The notes beneath the pieces were generated by a model. That model worked only from the letters and a program-made list of their open reading frames with translations. It did no database searches and was not told the origin of the DNA. DNA of 11,120 bases from Bacillota bacterium (lineage in GTDB: Bacteria; Bacillota; Clostridia; Christensenellales; CAG-138): NCBI GenBank assembly GCA_023393045.1, contig JAEWMV010000191.1, forward strand, positions 1 to 11,120, written 5' to 3'. The position numbers and the translations under genes are program-made. Of the stretch, positions 6,413 to 11,120 are shown in pieces; position 1 is the stretch's first letter, and each line of letters begins with the position of its first letter.

Positions 6413-7804
6413 TCAGAAATCTATCTGCTTTTCAATATAACTTACAAGCTCCACGATGGGCAACCTGATCTGGCCCATCGTGTCGCGGTCGCGCACCGTA
6501 ACGGTGTTATCTTCCAGCGTATCGAAGTCGATGGTGATGCACATGGGCGTGCCGATCTCATCCTGCCTGCGGTAGCGCTTGCCTATCGCGCCGGAATCGT
6601 CATAATCCACCATGAAGCGCTTTGCGAGCGTTTGATAGACCTCCTGCGCCTTTTCGCCCAGCTTGTTCTTCTGCAGCGGCAGCACGGCCGCCTTATAGGG
6701 TGCGAGGGCGGGGTGGAGGTGGAGGATGTTGCGCACGTCGCCGCCCTCAAGGGTCTCCTCATCATATGCGTCGCAAAGGAAGGCGAGCGCCACGCGGTCC
6801 GCGCCGAGCGCGGGCTCCACGCAGTAGGGAACGTAGCGCGCGTTGGTAAAGGGGTCGAGGTATTCCATGTTCTCGCCCGAGTGCGCCGCGTGCGCCTTGA
6901 GGTCGAAGTCCGTGCGCGAGGCGACGCCCCACAGTTCGCCCCAGCCGAAGGGGAAGAGGAACTCGATGTCCGTCGTGGCGTTGGAATAGTGGGAAAGCTC
7001 CGCCTTTTCATGCTCCCTCATGCGTATGCTCTCTTCCTTCATGCCCAGCGCGAGGAGGAAATTTTTGCAGAATTCCTTCCAATGGGCATACCATTCGAGC
7101 TCCGTGCCCGGCTCGCAGAAGAATTCCATCTCCATCTGCTCGAACTCGCGCGTGCGGAAGGTGAAGTTGCCCGGCGTGATCTCGTTGCGGAAGGATTTGC
7201 CTATCTGTGCGATGCCAAAGGGGATTTTTCTCCGCGTGGTGCGCTGCACGTTCTTGAAATTGACGAATATGCCCTGCGCCGTTTCCGGGCGAAGGTAAAT
7301 TTCATTCGCAGTGTCCTCGTTGACGCCTTGGAAGGTCTTGAACATCATGTTGAACTTGCGTATCGGCGTGAAATCGGCTTTCCCGCATTCGGGGCACTTG
7401 ATGCCCTTTTCGGCGATGAAGGCCTGCATCTGTTCATGGCTCCAGCCGTCGGGGTGCACGTCGTTGAGGCTGTTTGCCGCGGCGTAATCCTCGATGAGCT
7501 TATCCGCGCGAAAGCGCGCCTTGCAGGACTTGCAGTCCATGAGCGGATCGTTGAAGTTGACCACATGGCCGGAGGCGATCCATACTTCCGGGTTCATCAA
7601 AATCGCGGAATCCATGCCCACGTTATAGGGGCTTTCCTGCACGAATTTGCGCCACCACGCCTTTTTCACATTGTTTTTGAACTCGACCCCCAGCGGGCCG
7701 TAATCCCATGTGTTGGCGAGGCCGCCGTATATTTCGCTGCCTGCGAAAATAAAGCCGCGGTTCTTGGAGAGCGCGACGATTTTGTCCATCGAAAAACGAG
7801 CCAT
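6413..7804 (-). CDS. glyS: Glycyl-tRNA synthetase, single-chain dimeric type
   Basis: This class II enzyme charges tRNA-Gly with glycine. It is the single-polypeptide (GlyQS) type, not the separate alpha and beta subunits. The protein has 463 residues. Motif 1 lies around residues 22-51 (GSEIYGGLANTWDYGPLG). Two CxxC pairs at 91/94 and 137/140 resemble the zinc-binding insert of thermophile GlyRS. Motif 2 carries the arginine in FRNEITPGNFTFRTREFEQ (205-223). Motif 3 is EPALGADRVALAFL (330-343), and the C-terminal anticodon-binding domain covers about 365-460. The ATG at 7804 follows GGGAGGAA on the minus strand. Upstream in-frame ATGs would add a non-homologous extension through the promoter. 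No T-box leader is present in the 132-base upstream gap, although aminoacyl-tRNA synthetase genes in Firmicutes are often controlled that way. Confidence 0.97.
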   Translation of the reverse strand: MARFSMDKIVALSKNRGFIFAGSEIYGGLANTWDYGPLGVEFKNNVKKAWWRKFVQESPYNVGMDSAILMNPEVWIASGHVVNFNDPLMDCKSCKARFRADKLIEDYAAANSLNDVHPDGWSHEQMQAFIAEKGIKCPECGKADFTPIRKFNMMFKTFQGVNEDTANEIYLRPETAQGIFVNFKNVQRTTRRKIPFGIAQIGKSFRNEITPGNFTFRTREFEQMEMEFFCEPGTELEWYAHWKEFCKNFLLALGMKEESIRMREHEKAELSHYSNATTDIEFLFPFGWGELWGVASRTDFDLKAHAAHSGENMEYLDPFTNARYVPYCVEPALGADRVALAFLCDAYDEETLEGGDVRNILHLHPALAPYKAAVLPLQKNKLGEKAQEVYQTLAKRFMVDYDDSGAIGKRYRRQDEIGTPMCITIDFDTLEDNTVTVRDRDTMGQIRLPIVELVSYIEKQIDF

Positions 7805-7838
7805 GCGTGATTCCTCCCGGTTTATTTGAAACAGCAAT

Positions 7839-7867
7839 ATAATAACACCTATCACAGGCGGGGACAA
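7839..7867 (-). promoter_or_regulatory. Likely sigma-A promoter for glyS
   Basis: On the minus strand TTGTCC (7867-7862) and TATTAT (7844-7839) are separated by 17 bases. The predicted start near 7832 gives a leader of about 28 nt, too short for a T-box riboswitch. The -35 box is only a moderate match. Confidence 0.6.
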
Positions 7868-7936
7868 GTCACAATTATTTCGCCCGTTGAGTAGTATATC
7901 GTAGCAATGCCCTGGGCATAAAAAGGAGGAAAGATA

Positions 7937-8185
7937 ATGTTCTCTTTTGGTAACAATTGTGGCGGTAATAACTGGTGGTGGATTATCATCCTGCTGCTCT
8001 TTGGCGGCGGCTTCGGCTGCGGAAACAGCTGCGGTTGCAACAACGACTGCGGCAACGATCTTTGCTCGATAATCGTACCTCTCCTCATCATCAGCGGTCT
8101 GAGCAACTGCTTCGGCAACAACGACTGCGGCACCTGCAACACCTGCGGGACCGGCTGCGGAACCAACAGTTGCGGCTGCTGCTAA
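7937..8185 (+). CDS. Small Cys/Gly/Asn-rich protein with two hydrophobic stretches
   Basis: I do not recognise a characterised family. The 82-residue product contains 14 cysteines, 17 glycines and 13 asparagines. Hydrophobic stretch 1 is WWWIIILLLF (residues 13-22), and stretch 2 is SIIVPLLIISGL (44-55). Each is followed by a Cys-rich segment containing NNDCG (35-39 and 61-65), which suggests partial internal duplication. The C-terminus is denser in Cys (64, 67, 70, 74, 79, 81, 82). A strong AAAAAGGAGG ribosome binding site before the ATG, a terminator after the stop and consistent TGC codon use (13 of 14 Cys) argue that it is a real, well-expressed gene. Similar small proteins in Clostridia are sometimes labelled high-cysteine chorion-like by automated annotation; that name reflects composition, not function. 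A membrane-anchored metal-binding or disulfide-linked structural (for example spore coat) protein is possible, but this is inference. Confidence 0.8.
   Translation: MFSFGNNCGGNNWWWIIILLLFGGGFGCGNSCGCNNDCGNDLCSIIVPLLIISGLSNCFGNNDCGTCNTCGTGCGTNSCGCC
8037..8132 (+). repeat. Exact 18-bp in-frame direct repeat in the Cys-rich gene
   Basis: GCAACAACGACTGCGGCA occurs at 8037-8054 and again at 8115-8132. The two copies are 78 bases (26 codons) apart and in the same reading frame, and both encode NNDCG. Cys32 and Cys58 also line up at this offset. This supports partial duplication inside the gene, or recombination between low-complexity codons. Confidence 0.85.
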
Positions 8186-8216
8186 GGAGATGTAACACCA
8201 CACAGGGGAACGCAAT

Positions 8217-8239
8217 GGGTGGCCTCACGGCCGCCTTTT
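8217..8239 (+). terminator. Intrinsic terminator of the Cys-rich gene
   Basis: GGTGGCC (8218-8224) pairs with GGCCGCC (8229-8235) around a TCAC loop, with one wobble, followed by four T residues (8236-8239). It lies 32 bases after the stop codon. Read from the other strand the hairpin has no T run, so it is unlikely to be a good terminator for the converging GIY-YIG gene. Confidence 0.8.
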
Positions 8240-8241
8240 GC

Positions 8242-8490
8242 TTATACTGAAGGCGGTTCGAAAAGCGACAGCTTCTCCTTTCGCGTCATGCGCTTGAACT
8301 GGTTTTCCCGCCGCATGGCCTCGCCCTTTGTTTCAAACGCCTCGGAATAAACAAGCTCTACAGGCAGGCGGGCGCGCGTGTATTTCGCGCCCTTCGCGTC
8401 GTTGTGCGCCTTGACGCGCCGCGCGAGGTCGCACGCGTAGCCCGAATAGAGTGTGCCGTCCGCGCAGCGCAGGATATACGCGTAATGCAT
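8242..8490 (-). CDS. GIY-YIG nuclease-domain protein, small UPF0213 type
   Basis: The 82-residue protein is a stand-alone GIY-YIG domain. The two tyrosine strands are YAYIL (residues 3-7, in place of GIY) and LYSGY (14-18, in place of YIG). Next comes DLARRVKAHN (21-30) with the conserved Arg and His, and then Glu62 in RRENQFKRM, the expected metal-binding position. The C-terminal KLSLF is typical of this group (UPF0213, YhbQ-like). The domain fold is that of DNA endonucleases, but the cellular role of these single-domain proteins is not well defined. The ATG at 8490 begins the domain exactly and overlaps the upstream LUD gene's stop as TGATG. There is no strong ribosome binding site, so translation probably depends on re-initiation. 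Longer in-frame starts would run back into the LUD gene and add no homologous sequence. Confidence 0.9.
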   Translation of the reverse strand: MHYAYILRCADGTLYSGYACDLARRVKAHNDAKGAKYTRARLPVELVYSEAFETKGEAMRRENQFKRMTRKEKLSLFEPPSV

Positions 8491-9107
8491 CACCAGCCGA
8501 GCGTCCCGTCCACGAGCACGAGATGGTAGCCCTTGATGAGCCGGGGCACATATTCCGTGATCAGCGTCACGCGGCACATGCGCTCCTTGCTCGCGCAGTC
8601 CGCGCATTTTCCCGTTTTGCCGCAGGGCAGGGTATCAAGGTGCAGCCGCCTCGCGTTTTGCGGGCAGGCCACGCTTTTGATGCGCTCCAACCCTTCCTCA
8701 AGGTTGGCGGCAAGCTTGTTCTTGCCGATGAAAAGCAAAACGTTCTCCGGCCCCATCGCCATGGAGGCCACGCGGTTGCCGCTGCCGTCTATGTTTATTA
8801 GCACGCCCTCCTCGGTGATGGCGTTGGTGGAGGCGACGTACCACTTCGCGCCGTTTGCCTTGCGCCGCACCGCGTCCTTCTCCCCGGCGGGCGCGTGGGT
8901 GTGGGAATAAAGCTCGTTGCCCCGCACCCTGAGCGCGTCGTAGAGCCCAAGCTCCTGCACGCTTACCGAACCGCCGAAGCCCACAGAGCCGTTGCCGATG
9001 AGCGCCATGCCGATCTGCTTGGCCTCGTCGGCATTTTTTGCGAAATGCACGGTGAAGCCGCGGCGCTCCAACTTGCGCGCAAACGCCTCGTCATTGCTGG
9101 AAAACAT
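8490..9107 (-). CDS. LUD-domain (LutC/YkgG-related) protein
   Basis: The 205-residue protein belongs to the LUD (formerly DUF162) family, named for lactate-utilisation proteins such as LutC. Supporting segments are VGFGGSVSVQELGL (residues 42-55), the ASTNAITEEGVLINIDGSGNR region (92-112) and ENVLLFIGKNKL (121-132). The C-terminal part has a cysteine cluster, Cys148, then PC-x5-C-x2-C-x6-C (162, 168, 171, 178), which could bind a metal or iron-sulfur cluster; this is inferred from spacing. LutA and LutB partners are not in the window, so a role in lactate oxidation is not supported here. The start at 9107 follows ACGGAGG on the minus strand. The gene is divergent from lepA and coupled to the downstream GIY-YIG gene by TGATG. 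Confidence 0.88.
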   Translation of the reverse strand: MFSSNDEAFARKLERRGFTVHFAKNADEAKQIGMALIGNGSVGFGGSVSVQELGLYDALRVRGNELYSHTHAPAGEKDAVRRKANGAKWYVASTNAITEEGVLINIDGSGNRVASMAMGPENVLLFIGKNKLAANLEEGLERIKSVACPQNARRLHLDTLPCGKTGKCADCASKERMCRVTLITEYVPRLIKGYHLVLVDGTLGW

Positions 9108-9144
9108 AGAATTGCCTCCGTTTCGCTGTGAAATCGATACGCTG

Positions 9145-9173
9145 AATCTATCACAAATGCGCCGCTATTGCAA
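9145..9173 (-). promoter_or_regulatory. Probable promoter of the LUD/GIY-YIG pair
   Basis: On the minus strand TTGCAA (9173-9168) and TAGATT (9150-9145) are 17 bases apart. The -10 box matches four of six consensus positions. The -35 box is the same palindromic hexamer used by the lepA promoter on the other strand. The leader would be about 30 nt. Confidence 0.5.
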
Positions 9174-9196
9174 ATTCCTCCTTATTCAAGTATGAT
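9168..9196 (+). promoter_or_regulatory. Sigma-A promoter for lepA
   Basis: TTGCAA (9168-9173) and TATGAT (9191-9196) are separated by exactly 17 bases. Transcription should start near 9203, giving a leader of about 22 nt that includes GGAGGA before the ATG at 9225. Confidence 0.75.
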
Positions 9197-9224
9197 TTTA
9201 CGAGATAAAAACTGGAGGAAGCCC

Positions 9225-11027
9225 ATGGCATACGACCGAGAGCTTATCAGAAACTTCTGCATCATCGCGCACATCGACCACGGAAAGTCCACCCTGGCGG
9301 ACAGGATGATCGAGCTGACCGACACCGTGGCGCGACGCGACATGGAGGCGCAGCTGCTCGACACGATGGACATCGAGCGCGAGCGCGGCATCACAATAAA
9401 ATCCTCCCCTGTTCGCATGTTCTATACGCATGCGGACGGCAAACGCTATATGTTCAACCTTATCGACACGCCGGGGCATGTGGACTTCACCTACGAGGTC
9501 TCGCGCAGCCTGGCCGCCTGCGAGGGCGCGGTGCTCGTCGTGGACGCCACGCAGGGCATTGAGGCACAGACGCTCGCCAACGTTTATCTCGCGCTCGACA
9601 ACGCGCTTGAGATCGTGCCTGTCGTCAACAAGATCGACCTCCCCAGCGCGGATGCGGAGCGCACCATTAAGGAAATCGAGGATGTGATCGGCCTTCCGGC
9701 GCAGGACGCGCCGCGCATCTCGGCCAAGCTCGGCACGAACGTGGCGGATGTGCTCGCCAAAATAGTCGAAATCGTCCCGCCGCCCGGTGGCGACAAGGAC
9801 GCGCCGCTTCGCGCGCTCATATTCGACAGCATCTACGACAACTACAAGGGTGTGCTCTGCTATATACGCGTGAAGGAAGGCTCGCTCAAAGCCGGCGCGA
9901 AAATACGCTCCATGGCGACGGGCGCGGAGTTCGACGTCACGGAGGTGGGCGTGTTCATGCCGCAATTGAAGCCCACGGATTCCCTCGTCGCGGGCGAGGT
10001 GGGCTATGTGGCGGCCTCCATCAAGACCGTTTCCGAAACCAAGGTGGGCGATACGCTCACCGAAGTGGACAACCCCGCAAAGGAGCCGCTGCCGGGCTAT
10101 AAGCACGTCAACCCAATGGTGTTCTGCGGCATCTATCCCGCGGACGGCGCGGATTATGAAAACCTCAAGGAAGCGCTCGAAAAGCTGGAATTAAACGACG
10201 CCTCGCTCACCTACGAGCCGGAAACCTCGCAGGCGCTGGGCTTCGGCTTCCGCTGCGGCTTCCTCGGCCTGCTCCACATGGAGATCATACAGGAGAGGCT
10301 GGAGCGCGAATTCGACCTCGACCTGGTCACGACCGCCCCCAGCGTCATCTATAAGGTCGTAAAGACCAACGGGACGGAGCTTACCATTGACAACCCCTCC
10401 AACCTGCCGTCCGCGGCGGAAATCGATTATATGGAGGAACCCATGGTGAGCGCCAACGTGATGACGCCCTCGGACTATGTCGGCGCCATCATGGAATTGT
10501 GCCAGTCGCGGCGCGGCGAGTTCATCGACATGAAGTATATTGAAGAGGGCCGCGTCAACCTCCAGTACGAGCTGCCCCTCAACGAGATTATCTACGACTT
10601 TTTCGATCAGCTCAAATCGAGGAGCCGGGGCTATGCCTCCTTCGATTACGAATTGAAGGAATACGTCCGCTCCGACCTCGTCAAGCTGGACTTCCTTTTG
10701 AACGGCGACCTTTGCGACGCGCTTTCCACCATCGTCCACCGCGACAAGGCCTACGCCAAGGGCCGCGCCGTCGCAGAAAAGCTGCAGGAGGTCATTCCGC
10801 GCCAGCAGTTTGAAATCCCCATCCAGGCGGCCATAGGCGGCAAGATCATCGCGCGCGAAACCGTGCGCGCCGTGAGGAAGGACGTGCTTGCCAAGTGCTA
10901 TGGCGGCGACATCACAAGGAAGAAGAAGCTGCTCGAAAAGCAAAAGGAAGGCAAGAAGCGCATGCGCCAGATCGGCACGGTGACGCTGCCAAGCGACGCT
11001 TTCATGAGCGTGCTTCGCATCAACTGA
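9225..11027 (+). CDS. lepA: Elongation factor 4 (LepA), ribosome-associated GTPase
   Basis: LepA is a translational GTPase related to EF-G that acts on the ribosome; it has been described as a back-translocase and as an initiation or biogenesis factor. The 600-residue product has the usual length. GTP-binding motifs are G1 AHIDHGKST (15-23), G2 around RGITIK (54-59), G3 DTPGHVDF (81-88), G4 NKID (135-138) and G5 SAK (166-168). The C-terminal LepA-specific domain is present, with AKCYGGDITRKKKLLEKQ and a final segment ending SDAFMSVLRIN. The ATG at 9225 follows GGAGGA; an in-frame ATG at 9168 lies in the -35 box and is rejected. The next gene, hemW, begins one base after the stop, and lepA-hemW is a common order in Firmicutes. 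Confidence 0.98.
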   Translation: MAYDRELIRNFCIIAHIDHGKSTLADRMIELTDTVARRDMEAQLLDTMDIERERGITIKSSPVRMFYTHADGKRYMFNLIDTPGHVDFTYEVSRSLAACEGAVLVVDATQGIEAQTLANVYLALDNALEIVPVVNKIDLPSADAERTIKEIEDVIGLPAQDAPRISAKLGTNVADVLAKIVEIVPPPGGDKDAPLRALIFDSIYDNYKGVLCYIRVKEGSLKAGAKIRSMATGAEFDVTEVGVFMPQLKPTDSLVAGEVGYVAASIKTVSETKVGDTLTEVDNPAKEPLPGYKHVNPMVFCGIYPADGADYENLKEALEKLELNDASLTYEPETSQALGFGFRCGFLGLLHMEIIQERLEREFDLDLVTTAPSVIYKVVKTNGTELTIDNPSNLPSAAEIDYMEEPMVSANVMTPSDYVGAIMELCQSRRGEFIDMKYIEEGRVNLQYELPLNEIIYDFFDQLKSRSRGYASFDYELKEYVRSDLVKLDFLLNGDLCDALSTIVHRDKAYAKGRAVAEKLQEVIPRQQFEIPIQAAIGGKIIARETVRAVRKDVLAKCYGGDITRKKKLLEKQKEGKKRMRQIGTVTLPSDAFMSVLRIN

Positions 11028-11028
11028 C

Positions 11029-11120
11029 ATGCCGGGCGTTTATATCCACATCCCCTTTTGCGCGGCCAAGTGCCGCTATTGCGACTTCGTCTCCTTTGCA
11101 GATCATGCGCAGATGGAGCC
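11029..11120 (+). CDS. hemW: HemW-like radical-SAM protein, N-terminal part only
   Basis: Only the first 30 codons are in the window. They begin MPGVYIHIPFCAAKCRYCDF, with Cys11, Cys15 and Cys18 forming the CxxxCxxC motif that binds the radical-SAM [4Fe-4S] cluster. The YIHIPFC opening is typical of the coproporphyrinogen oxidase-like group, most of whose lepA-linked members are HemW, thought to be a heme chaperone and not the true oxidase HemN. Position directly after lepA supports HemW. The gap to lepA is a single base and there is no clear ribosome binding site of its own, so coupled translation is likely. Confidence 0.88.
   Translation, partial: MPGVYIHIPFCAAKCRYCDFVSFADHAQME

Noticed and set aside
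6401..7810. 469-residue plus-strand open frame covering glyS
   Set aside because: It lies entirely over the confirmed glycyl-tRNA synthetase on the other strand and starts right after the terminator hairpin. It has no ribosome binding site or family resemblance.
7872..7930. Promoter for the Cys-rich gene, including a sporulation-type -10 (TATATCGTA at 7895-7903)
   Set aside because: No sigma-A pair with acceptable spacing was found. The TATATCGTA match lacks a suitable upstream element, so I do not assign a promoter or a sporulation sigma factor.
7805..8215. N-terminal extension of glycyl-tRNA synthetase up to 8215
   Set aside because: The extension is antisense to the Cys-rich gene and crosses the glyS promoter. 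The synthetase homology and the GGGAGGAA site fix the start at 7804.
8218..8235. Terminator for the GIY-YIG gene on the minus strand
   Set aside because: The hairpin exists, but on this strand it is followed by CATTGCG without a T run, so it does not support intrinsic termination in that direction.

Overview
The window looks like a moderately GC-rich, Gram-positive-type chromosome of the class Clostridia. This is inferred from four things: strong AGGAGG-type ribosome binding sites, the tig-clpP-clpX gene order, a single-chain (dimeric-type) glycyl-tRNA synthetase, and a DUF1836 gene, a family I know mainly from Firmicutes. It is mostly ordinary housekeeping DNA. I see no transposase, integrase, CRISPR array, rRNA or tRNA gene, and no gene-free stretch longer than about 170 bases.

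Left part (1-4361): a truncated SGNH/GDSL-type hydrolase on the minus strand diverges from a DUF1836 gene on the plus strand. Two back-to-back, near-consensus sigma-A promoters separate them. Next come trigger factor (tig), the ClpP peptidase and the ClpX unfoldase, all on the plus strand, ending at a strong intrinsic terminator. These three link nascent-chain folding to protein degradation. The clpX ribosome binding site lies inside the last two codons of clpP.

Middle part (4412-7867): glmM (phosphoglucosamine mutase, cell-wall precursor synthesis) has its own clear promoter and overlaps a downstream GNAT acetyltransferase by ATGA. This pair converges on glycyl-tRNA synthetase (minus strand). 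A perfectly palindromic 26-bp terminator between them can serve both directions. The glyS leader is short and holds no T-box.

Right part (7937-11120): a small, very cysteine-, glycine- and asparagine-rich protein (82 aa, 14 Cys) with two hydrophobic stretches is read divergently from glyS. It is the least ordinary gene here. A minus-strand pair follows, a LUD-domain protein and a small GIY-YIG protein coupled by TGATG. This pair diverges from lepA (elongation factor 4), which is followed after one base by the start of hemW (radical-SAM). The lepA and LUD promoters appear to share one palindromic -35 hexamer, TTGCAA.

No previously undescribed multi-gene system is evident. The items most worth a second look are the Cys-rich microprotein, the two divergent promoter regions, and the inverted repeat in the leader of the SGNH hydrolase.
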